This document shows positions 9,188 through 16,719 of a stretch of 64,000 nucleotides of DNA, piece by piece (position 1 is the stretch's first letter; each line of letters starts with the position of its first letter). A program made the translations under genes and the position numbers. Below the pieces are notes generated by a model that was not told the DNA's origin, ran no database searches, and saw only the letters and a program-made list of their open reading frames with translations. The stretch covers positions 248,001 through 312,000 of the forward strand of contig NZ_BMKW01000004.1 in the NCBI RefSeq assembly GCF_014644535.1, read 5' to 3'. The DNA comes from Neoroseomonas lacus. GTDB lineage: Bacteria; Pseudomonadota; Alphaproteobacteria; Acetobacterales; Acetobacteraceae.

Positions 9188-11332
9188 ATGGGGGCATTGA
9201 TGCTCGGGCGCGGCGCGCTCCTCGCCGCGCTGGCCGGGCTGCTGCTGGCACCCTGGTACGGGCTGGAGAACGGCGTCGAGGACCTGGCGTCTTGGCCCGC
9301 CGGCGTGGCGGCGCCGCTGGTGGCGTTGTTGCTCGGCGGCGATCGCTGGTGGCTCTGGCCCGTGGTGGGGCTGGTGGCGCTCCCTGTACCGGCACTGTTG
9401 GCCGGGCGAGCGCCGGGGCGACTGCTCGCCTGGTGTGGCCTGGCGATCATGGCGCTGGTCTTCGCGCAGGGCTACGCCATTGGGCTTCACGGCGCCGCGT
9501 TGCCGCTGCTCGGCACGCTGCCGCCGCAGGCGGCGCTGGGCTGGGGCGGCTCCTTGGTCGTGGGTGGCGGCATCGGGCTGCTCGCCGCCGGCTTCGCGGC
9601 GCAGGGGCGCTTCGGCGGCGATGCCTTCATCGCCTTGCTGGTGACGGGCAGCGCGGGGCTGCTGCTGCTGTTTGTCTTCGTCCCGCTCGCCACCATCCTG
9701 GCGGCGGCCGTGTTGGACGAAGGCCACTTCGCCCCCGGCGCGCTGATCCGTCGGCTGAGCGCGCCGGAAGCCTGGAGCCTCGCCTGTCTCAGCACTCACC
9801 AGGGCTGCGGCGTGGTGTGGAACACGACGCTGCTGGCGAGTTTGACGGCGACGCTGTCCACACTGATCGGCCTCGCCTTCGCGCTGCTGTCCACGCGCGG
9901 CCAAGTGCGGGCGCAGCCGGCCTTCCGGGCGATGACGATTTTGCCGCTGATCACGCCGCCCTTCGTCGTCTCGCTGGCGCTGATCGTGTTGTTCGGCCGC
10001 ACCGGGCTGTTGACGACGGCCTTGTGGGACTGGTTCGACATCCCGCGCAGCCGCTGGATCTATGGCCTGCCCGGCGTGCTGCTGGCGCAGGTGCTGGCGC
10101 AGGCGCCGATCGCCTTCGTGCTGCTGGAAGGGGCCGTCCGCGCCATCGGCCCGTCGCTGGAGGAAGCCGCCTCGACCATGGGCGCGCGTCGCTTCACCGT
10201 GTTCCGCACCGTGACCTGGCCGCTGCTGCGCCCGGCGCTGGCTGCCTGCCTGCTGCTCGCCTTTGTCGAGAGCCTCGCGGATTTCGGCAATCCGCTCGTG
10301 TTGGGCGGCGACTTCGACGTGTTGTCGACGCGCATCTTCTTCGCCATTGCCGGCGCGCGGAACGACCCGGGGCGGGCGGCGGCGCTCGCCTTGCTATTGC
10401 TGGCGCTGACCTTCGGCGCCTTCGCGCTGCAGGCCTTGTGGCTTGGGCGGCGGAAGTACACGACCGTCACCGGCAAGGGAGATTCCGGCGTGGCGGCGCC
10501 GTTGCCGCGCGGGCTGAAATTTGCCTGTGGCGCCGTCGCCTGGCCGTGGATGATCTTCACCGCAGCGGTCTACGGCATCATCCTGGTCGGTGGCTTCGTG
10601 CGCGACATCGGGCGCGGCGACATGTCCTTCACCTGGCGCCACTTCCTCACCGGCTTCGAGGTGGAATGGCTAGACGGCCCGGCCTTCCGCGGGTCGGCCT
10701 GGGACAGCCTGTTCACCACCATCGAGGTCGCGGCGATCTCGGCGCCGCTGACGGCGGGCCTCGGCATCCTGCTCGCCTGGCTGCTGGCGCGGCAGGCCTT
10801 CCCGGGGCGGCGGACGCTGGAATTCATGACCATGCTGTCCTTCGCCATTCCCGGCACGGTGGTCGGCGTCTCCTACATCATGGCCTTCAACCTGCCGCCG
10901 GTGGAACTGACCGGCACCATGCTGATCCTCGTCATCTGCTTCGTGTTCCGCAACCTGCCGGTCGGCGTACGCGGCGGCATCGCGGCGCTGGCGCAGATCG
11001 ACAAATCGCTCGACGAGGCCTCGGCCACCATGGGCGGCAGCGCCCTGCAGACGCTGCGCCGCGTCGTGCTGCCGCTGCTGCGCCCGGCCATCGTCGCCGC
11101 GCTGGCCTTCAGCTTCGTGCATGCGATGACAGCGGTCTCGGCGGTGATCTTCCTGGTCTCGGCACGGCACAACCTCGCCACGGTCTACATCGTCGGGCGG
11201 GTGGAGGCAGGGGAGATGGCGCTCGCCATCGCCTATTCAACCGTGCTGATCGTGGTGATGCTGGTGGTGGTGCTGGGCATCGAGAAACTGGTCGGGCGCG
11301 CGCAGATCGGGCGGCGGGTGGTGGGGGCATGA
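9188..11332 (+). CDS. ABC transporter permease, duplicated (FbpB/AfuB type)
   Basis: This 714-residue inner-membrane permease has two fused binding-protein-dependent transport domains. Each carries an EAA loop for docking the ATPase: LEEAASTMGARR at about 320-350 and LDEASATMGGSA at about 604-634. About 200 extra N-terminal residues with several hydrophobic segments precede the first domain. This makes it longer than simple FbpB proteins and more like the long AfuB-type permeases. It starts 6 bases after the binding-protein stop. The ATPase gene follows only after a 457-bp gap carrying an inverted-repeat element. Confidence 0.9.
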   Translation: MGALMLGRGALLAALAGLLLAPWYGLENGVEDLASWPAGVAAPLVALLLGGDRWWLWPVVGLVALPVPALLAGRAPGRLLAWCGLAIMALVFAQGYAIGLHGAALPLLGTLPPQAALGWGGSLVVGGGIGLLAAGFAAQGRFGGDAFIALLVTGSAGLLLLFVFVPLATILAAAVLDEGHFAPGALIRRLSAPEAWSLACLSTHQGCGVVWNTTLLASLTATLSTLIGLAFALLSTRGQVRAQPAFRAMTILPLITPPFVVSLALIVLFGRTGLLTTALWDWFDIPRSRWIYGLPGVLLAQVLAQAPIAFVLLEGAVRAIGPSLEEAASTMGARRFTVFRTVTWPLLRPALAACLLLAFVESLADFGNPLVLGGDFDVLSTRIFFAIAGARNDPGRAAALALLLLALTFGAFALQALWLGRRKYTTVTGKGDSGVAAPLPRGLKFACGAVAWPWMIFTAAVYGIILVGGFVRDIGRGDMSFTWRHFLTGFEVEWLDGPAFRGSAWDSLFTTIEVAAISAPLTAGLGILLAWLLARQAFPGRRTLEFMTMLSFAIPGTVVGVSYIMAFNLPPVELTGTMLILVICFVFRNLPVGVRGGIAALAQIDKSLDEASATMGGSALQTLRRVVLPLLRPAIVAALAFSFVHAMTAVSAVIFLVSARHNLATVYIVGRVEAGEMALAIAYSTVLIVVMLVVVLGIEKLVGRAQIGRRVVGA

Positions 11333-11349
11333 GCCGCGGCGAGCGCGCG

Positions 11350-11411
11350 GAGAGGGGCGCCGCCCCTCTCCGGACCTCACCCCGCCAAAGGCCTAAGGGC
11401 CTCTGGACACC
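11350..11411 (+). repeat. Left arm of inverted-repeat element
   Basis: Positions 11385-11411 are a perfect 27-bp inverted copy of 11641-11667. The similarity extends imperfectly to about 60 bp. The outer end (11350-11370) folds into a perfect 9-bp GAGAGGGGC/GCCCCTCTC hairpin with a 3-base loop. It begins 18 bp after the permease stop. No T-run follows on the plus strand, so it is not a classic terminator. Confidence 0.85.
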
Positions 11412-11640
11412 TCGACCTGGCGTTGGGCAGGTGAGGCATCCCGGCCCGTATCTGGCGTGTCGGGCACGGGAGCGGGTTTCGGCGTCGATGCTGACAATGC
11501 GGCGCAGCGCCAATCAATGGCATGCGGAAGACCCAAGGCCCTTGGAAGCCGGTACTTGTTATGGGCCATTGCAGGCGGGATCGGAGCCCAACGCGGCTTT
11601 TGTTCTCGGCGACAATCTGCCGCGCCCGTCACCAAGTATT

Positions 11641-11700
11641 GGTGTCCAGAGGCCCTTAGGCCTTTGGTGGGGGAGGTCCGGAGGGGGCAAAGCCCTCTCC
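11641..11700 (-). repeat. Right arm of inverted-repeat element
   Basis: Positions 11641-11667 are the exact reverse complement of 11385-11411. The outer part, 11680-11700, forms a GGAGGGGGC-AAA-GCCCTCTCC hairpin with one G-T pair, the counterpart of the left-arm hairpin. Both arms therefore have the same layout: hairpin outside, conserved 27-mer inside. Confidence 0.85.
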
Positions 11701-11789
11701 GGTTCCAGCGCGCTGCACGATCTTCGCGCGCATGGGGCGACGCCCCTCCGGCCTTCTCCGCACCCGCGCCGCCACAGGACGCCCCGCCC

Positions 11790-12827
11790 ATGACCGCCGC
11801 CGCCATCCGCTTCACCGGCGTCACCAAGGCTTTCGGCCTGGTCCGCGCGGTCGACGACATCACCTTCGACCTGCCGCAGGGCGCCCTGGTCACGCTGCTC
11901 GGTCCCTCCGGCTGCGGCAAGACGACGACGCTGCGGCTTGTCGCCGGCCTCGAACTGCCAACGGCCGGCCGGATCGAGATCGAGGGTCGCGACGTCACCC
12001 GCCTGGCCGCCGCGGAACGGCGCATCGCCATGGTGTTCCAATCCTATGCGCTGTTCCCGCATATGAACGTGCTGGAGAACGTCTCCTACGGCCTCGTCGT
12101 CGGCGGCGCGCGGCGCCAGACGGCGGAGACGGAGGCGACAGCGATGCTCAAGACGCTTGGCCTGGAAGGCTTGGGTGCGCGACTGCCGGCGGAGCTCTCG
12201 GGCGGCCAGCAGCAGCGCGTCGCCGTCGCGCGTGCGCTGGTGCTGCGTCCACAGGTGCTGCTGTTCGACGAACCGCTGTCCAACCTGGACGCACGTCTGC
12301 GCCGGCGCGTGCGGGAAGATATCCGCGACTTGCAGAAGCGCCTTGGCCTGTCGGTCGTCTACGTCACGCATGACCAGCAGGAAGCGCTTGCCGTCTCCGA
12401 CCTCGTCGTGGTGATGCGCGATGGCCGTATCGCGCAGAAGGGCACGCCGACCGAACTCTACGAAGACCCGGCGGACGCCTTCATCGCCGACTTCATGGGG
12501 GAGGCGAATGTGCTGGCCGGGGAGGTCCTCGCTCCCGGCCGGATCGCGGTCGGCGGCGCAGTACTGGAGACGGCAATGCGCGCGCATCCTGCCGGTGCCG
12601 CCAACCTTGCCGTGCGGCCGGAATCGATCCGCCTGACCGCGCCGGAGGAGGCCGGTGGCCTGCCCGGTCGCGTGCAGCGCGCCGCCTTCCTGGGCCAGAC
12701 GCGCGAATATGAGGTGGAGACCGCCGCCGGCATGCTGTTTGTCGTCACCCCCGCGGCGGCCTCGGCCTGGGGCGAAGGCGCCGCCGTCGCCTGCCGGATG
12801 GACCGGGTGATCCCGCTGCGGGGCTGA
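11790..12827 (+). CDS. ABC transporter ATP-binding protein (FbpC/AfuC type)
   Basis: This 345-residue ATPase would energise the importer formed with the two preceding gene products. Walker A GPSGCGKTT is at 38-46, the Q-loop is in FQSYALFP, the signature is LSGGQQQR and Walker B is LLFDEPLSNLDA. The H-loop is in VTHDQQEA. A C-terminal TOBE-like regulatory domain follows from about residue 240. The start at 11790 has a modest CAGGA site and coincides with the family start. It ends immediately against the converging haemoglobin gene. Whether it shares a transcript with the permease depends on the 457-bp element between them. Confidence 0.9.
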   Translation: MTAAAIRFTGVTKAFGLVRAVDDITFDLPQGALVTLLGPSGCGKTTTLRLVAGLELPTAGRIEIEGRDVTRLAAAERRIAMVFQSYALFPHMNVLENVSYGLVVGGARRQTAETEATAMLKTLGLEGLGARLPAELSGGQQQRVAVARALVLRPQVLLFDEPLSNLDARLRRRVREDIRDLQKRLGLSVVYVTHDQQEALAVSDLVVVMRDGRIAQKGTPTELYEDPADAFIADFMGEANVLAGEVLAPGRIAVGGAVLETAMRAHPAGAANLAVRPESIRLTAPEEAGGLPGRVQRAAFLGQTREYEVETAAGMLFVVTPAAASAWGEGAAVACRMDRVIPLRG

Positions 12828-13268
12828 TCAGGCGCGCGCCGGCAGCGTCAGCGGGATCAACCCCATCTCCAGGCTGCGGGCAATGCGCTGCGCGCGTTCG
12901 GTCATGTGTGCCGCGCCCGCGGCGGTGAAATGCGCGCGCGCCGTCTCGGTGAACAGCGCCAGCCAACGGGTGAAATGCGCGGGCGTCAGCGCCAGGTGAC
13001 GATGCGCCTGCATCGGCTGGCCGTGATAGTTGCCGGTCATCAGCGCGACGGAGGACCAGAAGCGCAGGATCGTCGCGATATGCGCCTCCCAATCCGGCAC
13101 CGCGGCAAAGGCGGGGCCGAGCAGCGCGTCATGGCGGGCCGCGCCGTAGAATTCACGCAGGAAGGCCTCGATGAGGGCCGGATTCAATCCAGTGCGGGCC
13201 ATCACCTCGGCGGTCAGGGCGGCGCGTCGTTCGGGGCCTTCGGGGATCGGCTCGCTCGGCTGCATCAT
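12828..13268 (-). CDS. Group III truncated haemoglobin
   Basis: This is a 146-residue globin of the group III truncated family. Recognisable positions are Y41 (B10-type, in EFYGAARHD), the GNYHGQP stretch at 79-85, H89 as likely proximal haem ligand, and W102 (HFTRWLALF). Such proteins bind O2 or NO and are linked to NO or oxygen handling. Two ATG codons are adjacent; the first, at 13268, sits 6 bases after GGAG and is used here. It is divergent from an NsrR-like regulator, which supports an NO-related role. An open frame runs far upstream but is only shadow of other genes. Confidence 0.85.
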   Translation of the reverse strand: MMQPSEPIPEGPERRAALTAEVMARTGLNPALIEAFLREFYGAARHDALLGPAFAAVPDWEAHIATILRFWSSVALMTGNYHGQPMQAHRHLALTPAHFTRWLALFTETARAHFTAAGAAHMTERAQRIARSLEMGLIPLTLPARA

Positions 13269-13288
13269 GGATTCTCCGGTGGCGGTTC

Positions 13289-13316
13289 CGTATCCCGGCA
13301 ATTGTGGTGTGGTCAA
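13289..13316 (-). promoter_or_regulatory. Candidate sigma70 promoter for truncated haemoglobin gene
   Basis: On the minus strand TTGACC (13316-13311) and GATACG (13294-13289) are separated by 16 bp. This places transcription start about 15 bases before the haemoglobin ATG. The -10 match is weak. The region also abuts the start of the divergent Rrf2-type regulator, so it is a natural place for its operator. Confidence 0.3.
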
Positions 13317-13794
13317 TACCAATTCAGCGAAACCACGATCCTGCGCCTTCTCGCCGCCACCGATATCGACCTGCGTATGCTGATGCGCCTCGGCGCCGAA
13401 CCCGACCGACGGCGCAGCACCGAGAACCTCGCCCAGGCGGTCGGCGTACCGCGCAACCACGTCCAGAAGATCATCCAGGACCTTGCCGAGGCTGGCTTGG
13501 TGCGGACCCGGCGCCGGCGCCGGCGGCGGTGTCGCGCTGGCCATGGCGCCGGCGACGCTCAGCCTCGGCGCGGTGGTGCGCCGCTTCGAGGCCGGCCAGG
13601 CCCTGGTCGGCTGCTTTCGCCCCGATGGCGGCGCCTGCTGCCTCTCCCCCGATTGCCGGCTGAAGGGCATGTTGTGGCAGGCGCGCGAGGCGTTCCTGGC
13701 GCGGCTCGACGCGACGACCCTGGCCGATTGCCGGCCCCCGCCTGCCGCCTCAGCCCGCCGCGTGGTATCGCGCAGGCAGACGCAGGAGGAACGC
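13302..13794 (+). pseudogene. Rrf2/NsrR-like transcriptional regulator, frameshifted
   Basis: Two frames together give an Rrf2-family protein. The first frame (to about 13514) encodes the winged helix, with LMRLGAEPDRRRST, NHVQKIIQDLAEAGLVRTRR. The second (from about 13516) encodes GAGGGVALAM, LGAVVRRFE and the Fe-S cysteine region CFRPDGGACCLSPDC, ending TTLADC. One extra base in the CCGGCGCCGGCGCCGG run would explain the switch; it could be a real mutation or a sequence error. The start is unclear: no ATG is well placed, and TTG at 13302 is one option. In the second frame no stop occurs before the downstream SDR. Family function would be NO or iron-sulfur sensing. Confidence 0.65.
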
Positions 13795-14550
13795 ATGGCC
13801 GGAACACTCGCAGGCAAGGTCGCGCTGGTGACAGGCGCGGGCAAGAATATCGGGCGCGCCATCGCGCTGACGTTGGCGCGCGACGGCGCGACGGTGGTCG
13901 TCAACGGCCGCGCCGACGCCGCGGCGATCGAGGCTGTGGCCGACGAGATCCGCGCGGCGGGCGGCCAGGCGAGCGCGCTGCTCGCCGATGTCTCGCAGGA
14001 GGACGCGGTGGTGGCCATGGCAGCCGAGATCGTCCGCCGGCATAGCGGCATCGACATCCTGGTCTGCAATGCCGGACTGCGGCGGCAGACCTCATTCCTC
14101 GACATGTCGTTGGCCGAGTGGCGCGAAATCCTGTCCGTCGCGCTGGACGGCGCCTTCATCCTTGCCCGCGCCTTCGCACCGCAGATGATCGCGCGCGGCG
14201 GCGGCTCGATCGTCGCGCTGTCGGGCATCTCGACGCATGTCGGCACGCCGAACCGGGCGCATGTCTCAGCGTCCAAATCCGGGCTGGAGGGGCTGATGCG
14301 CGCGCTGGCGGTGGAACTCGGCCCACAGGGCATCCGCGCCAATTGCGTGGCACCCGGCGCGGTGGACACGACGCGCGGGGCGAGTGCCGGCGCGATGCCG
14401 CAGACCCTCGGCCGCGACCAGGGCATCCCGCAACGCCGCAAGGCAAGCGTGCAGGAGATTGCCGATGTGGTGCGCCTGCTGGCGGGCCCGGAGGGCGGCT
14501 ACGTGACCGGCCAGACCATCCATGTGAATGGCGGGGCCTTCCTGACCTGA
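13795..14550 (+). CDS. SDR family protein lacking the catalytic tyrosine
   Basis: This is a 251-residue short-chain dehydrogenase-fold protein. The cofactor motif TGAGKNIG is at 13-20, CNAG at 91-94, S143 in ALSGIS and K161 in SASK. The position normally holding the active-site Tyr is V157 (AHVSASK), so the standard catalytic mechanism is doubtful. The start ATG follows a strong AGGAGGA at 13784-13790. The same frame is open upstream into the frameshifted regulator, but the ribosome site and family length favour 13795. The gene converges on the TetR gene. Confidence 0.85.
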   Translation: MAGTLAGKVALVTGAGKNIGRAIALTLARDGATVVVNGRADAAAIEAVADEIRAAGGQASALLADVSQEDAVVAMAAEIVRRHSGIDILVCNAGLRRQTSFLDMSLAEWREILSVALDGAFILARAFAPQMIARGGGSIVALSGISTHVGTPNRAHVSASKSGLEGLMRALAVELGPQGIRANCVAPGAVDTTRGASAGAMPQTLGRDQGIPQRRKASVQEIADVVRLLAGPEGGYVTGQTIHVNGGAFLT

Positions 14551-14644
14551 CGGCGATACGCCGCCGCGACGGCATCTCGCGCAGGGTGCCCGGGCATCAC
14601 CGGTGGCGGCGTGCCGTGCGCAGCTGTCGGTGGCCCGCCGAACG

Positions 14645-15292
14645 TCACGAAGCGGCCGCACAGCCGCCTAGAAAGCGCGCCACCGCGGACTCGATGACCG
14701 GGTGATGGTCGTCGGGCGTGGGCAGGCGATAGATGAAGCGGCGGATGCCGATATAGACGATGCCGCCATGGAGGTTCCACATATCCTCCATGGCCGGGCG
14801 ATGCCCGCCCAGCGCCGCTGCGATCTCATCGGCCATGGGCGCGAGCAGCTTGTCGCCCACATGGCCGAGGTAGCGCTGGTTCAGCGCATCGCCCGCGAGC
14901 CCGGCCCACATGAAGATGCGCATCCATTCATAGGTGAAGATCGCCGCCGTATACTGCTGGTAGAATCGGCAGATGCGCTCGGCCAGCGGCACGCGACGAT
15001 CGCGCAGTTCCTTGAGCCATCGCGGGTCAAGGCGGCCGAGATAGATGCGCTCGAACACCGCTTCCGTCAGTTCCGCCTTGCTCGCGAAATACTTGTAGAG
15101 CAGCGCCTGCGTCACGCCGGCACGGCGCGCCAGGTCGCGGGTCGTGCCGGCGAAGCCGACCTCAGCGAACCAGGCGACGGCGGCACACAGGATCTGCTCC
15201 CGCCGCGCCTCCGGGCCGAGGCGACGCCGCTTTGGTGGCGCGATTCCGTCCAAGCCGAGCCTTCCTTCGATCACCGTGCTTGACACGATCAT
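14645..15292 (-). CDS. TetR/AcrR family transcriptional regulator
   Basis: This is a 215-residue repressor-type protein. The N-terminal helix-turn-helix spans about residues 28-72 and contains the TetR pattern ILCAAVAWFAEVGFAGTTRD followed by LARRAGVTQALLYKYF. The rest is a helical ligand-binding domain without further recognisable motifs. It is divergent from the molybdenum hydroxylase genes across 69 bp and probably controls them and itself. The first residues, before about 20, could be optional if a later start is used, but no better start codon is obvious. Confidence 0.9.
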   Translation of the reverse strand: MIVSSTVIEGRLGLDGIAPPKRRRLGPEARREQILCAAVAWFAEVGFAGTTRDLARRAGVTQALLYKYFASKAELTEAVFERIYLGRLDPRWLKELRDRRVPLAERICRFYQQYTAAIFTYEWMRIFMWAGLAGDALNQRYLGHVGDKLLAPMADEIAAALGGHRPAMEDMWNLHGGIVYIGIRRFIYRLPTPDDHHPVIESAVARFLGGCAAAS

Positions 15293-15306
15293 GGGCTTCG
15301 GTGATC
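15269..15306. promoter_or_regulatory. Inverted repeat, candidate TetR operator
   Basis: GATCACCG at 15269-15276 and CGGTGATC at 15299-15306 form an 8-bp perfect inverted repeat with a 22-bp spacer. The spacer contains a TTGACA hexamer (15280-15285) that could be a -35 element for the plus-strand operon. The left half lies inside the first codons of the TetR gene. The position suits auto- and cross-regulation, but it is only a sequence pattern. Confidence 0.35.
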
Positions 15307-15361
15307 AAACGATCAACAAGCGACGGCGCCGCTCGAAGGCTTCGTCAGGGAGACGTTCCGG

Positions 15362-16237
15362 ATGAAATGGCCGGCAATAGGTTATGCGCGGGCGACAAGC
15401 CTCGACGAGCTGTGGCGCCTCCAGGCCGAGCACGGCGCCGCGGCGCAGCTGCTCGCCGGCGGCCAGACGCTGCTCGCGACACTCGCCTTCCGGCTGTCTG
15501 ACCCGAAGATCCTGCTGGACATCACGCGCATCGCGGCACTGCGCGGAATCGCCGTCCAGGACGGTGTCCTGCGCATCGGCGCGCTGACGCGTCATGCCGA
15601 GCTGGGGCGCGATCCGTTGGTGGCGCAGCACGCCCCGCTGCTGGCCGAGGCGGCGCCGCTGATCGCCCATCCCGCCATTCGCAATCGCGGCACGATCGGC
15701 GGTAGCCTGGCCTATGCCGACCCGGCGGCGGAACTGCCGGCCTGTGTCGTGGCGCTTGGTGCGACCATCGTCGCGGTGTCGCCGCGCGGGGAGCGTCGGG
15801 TCCCGGCCGAGGCCTTCTTCACCGGCCTGCTGCAGACCGCGTTGGCGCCGGACGAGATCATCGCCGCGGTGGAAATCCCCGGCACGCAACCGACGACGCG
15901 CAGCAGGATCATCGAAGTAGCGCGGCGCTCTGGCGATTATGCGATGGCGGGGCTGGCAGCGCGCTTGTCTCTCAATGCCGAGGGGCGGGTAACCTCGCCT
16001 CGGCTCGTCTTCTTTGGCGTTGGCAGCGGCCCCGTGCTGGCGGCGCGTGCCGGCGCGGCATTGGATGGATGGGTGCTGGATTCCGCCGCCATTGCCGCGG
16101 CACAAGCCGCGCTGGCGGAGGACCTCGACCCACCGGCCGACATGCACGGGCCGCCTGAGATGAAACGCCATCTGGCGCGCGTGCTTACGTTCCGCGCCTT
16201 GTCACCCCTCCTGCGGGCCTCGGAGGTCGCGGAATGA
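15362..16237 (+). CDS. Molybdenum hydroxylase FAD-binding subunit (CoxM/CutM-like)
   Basis: This is a 291-residue medium subunit of a xanthine dehydrogenase-family enzyme. FAD-binding signatures are AGGQTLLA near residue 31 and TIGGSLAYADPAAELP near 110. A C-terminal CO-dehydrogenase flavoprotein domain follows. It passes electrons from the Fe-S subunit to FAD and on to an acceptor. It is the first gene of the unit and overlaps the Fe-S subunit gene by 4 bases. The GGATGAAATGG context gives a minimal ribosome site (CGGA). Confidence 0.9.
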   Translation: MKWPAIGYARATSLDELWRLQAEHGAAAQLLAGGQTLLATLAFRLSDPKILLDITRIAALRGIAVQDGVLRIGALTRHAELGRDPLVAQHAPLLAEAAPLIAHPAIRNRGTIGGSLAYADPAAELPACVVALGATIVAVSPRGERRVPAEAFFTGLLQTALAPDEIIAAVEIPGTQPTTRSRIIEVARRSGDYAMAGLAARLSLNAEGRVTSPRLVFFGVGSGPVLAARAGAALDGWVLDSAAIAAAQAALAEDLDPPADMHGPPEMKRHLARVLTFRALSPLLRASEVAE

Positions 16238-16719
16238 GTGCGCGCATCGACATCACCCTGATGGTGAATGGGGAACGCGTGTCGCGCAGCGTCGAGGCGC
16301 GGCGGCACCTGATCGACTTCCTGCGGCTCGACCTTGGCCTGACCGGCTCGCATGCCGGCTGCGAGCATGGCGTGTGCGGCGCCTGCACGGTGCGGGTGGA
16401 TGGCGAGATCGTCCGCGGTTGCCTGGTGCTGGCTGCAAGCCTCGATGGTGCCGAGGTGACGACGATCGAGGGCCTGACCGACAGTGCCGAGGTTGCCGAT
16501 CTGCAGGATGCTTTCGTCGCCTGCAACGCTGCGCAATGCGGCTTCTGTTCCCCCGGGATGGTGATGGCGGCGGCCGACATCCTGCGCCATCATCCCACCG
16601 CGACGCGGGAGGAGATCCGCGAGCATCTCTCCGGCAATTACTGTCGCTGCACGGGCTACCAGGCGATCGTTGACGCGGTGGAGCAGACGCTGGCGACGCG
16701 ACGGGAGGACAGGCGATGA
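16234..16719 (+). CDS. Molybdenum hydroxylase [2Fe-2S] subunit (CoxS-like)
   Basis: This 161-residue small subunit carries two [2Fe-2S] clusters. The plant-ferredoxin-type cluster uses C43, C48, C51 and C63. The second uses C102, C105, C137 and C139 (CGFC and CRC). All eight ligands are present. It overlaps both neighbours by 4 bases, so the three subunits should be made in step. Length and motif order match the small subunits of CO dehydrogenase, nicotinate and isoquinoline dehydrogenases. Confidence 0.95.
   Translation: MSARIDITLMVNGERVSRSVEARRHLIDFLRLDLGLTGSHAGCEHGVCGACTVRVDGEIVRGCLVLAASLDGAEVTTIEGLTDSAEVADLQDAFVACNAAQCGFCSPGMVMAAADILRHHPTATREEIREHLSGNYCRCTGYQAIVDAVEQTLATRREDRR

Larger units (their letters stand above)
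11333..11789. other. Intergenic insertion-like element between permease and ATPase genes
   Basis: This 457-bp stretch splits an otherwise compact transporter operon. It holds two inverted-repeat arms (11350-11411 and 11641-11700) around about 230 bp with no convincing gene. A further GGGGC-GAC-GCCCC hairpin lies at 11734-11746. The frame is open through it into the ATPase gene, but the translated part resembles nothing, and the ABC domain starts right at the ATG at 11790. The structure fits a small non-autonomous repeat unit (MITE- or REP-like) that does not encode a transposase. I could not see a clear target-site duplication. Confidence 0.6.

Noticed and set aside
11457-11789. N-terminal extension of the ATPase through the inverted-repeat element
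   Set aside because: The frame is open, but the translated stretch matches nothing, and the ABC domain begins exactly at the ATG at 11790.
9292-11793. 833-codon plus-strand frame over the permease gene
   Set aside because: It is an alternate frame of the permease, rich in Arg/Gly/Ala and without membrane segments.
8153-12827. Iron(III) ABC transporter
   Set aside because: The family resemblance is real, but the tyrosine pair for Fe3+ is absent and the neighbours are inositol and phosphatase genes.
14551-14644. Bidirectional terminator between the SDR and TetR genes
   Set aside because: Only short palindromes such as TGCCCGGGCA are present, without T-runs.
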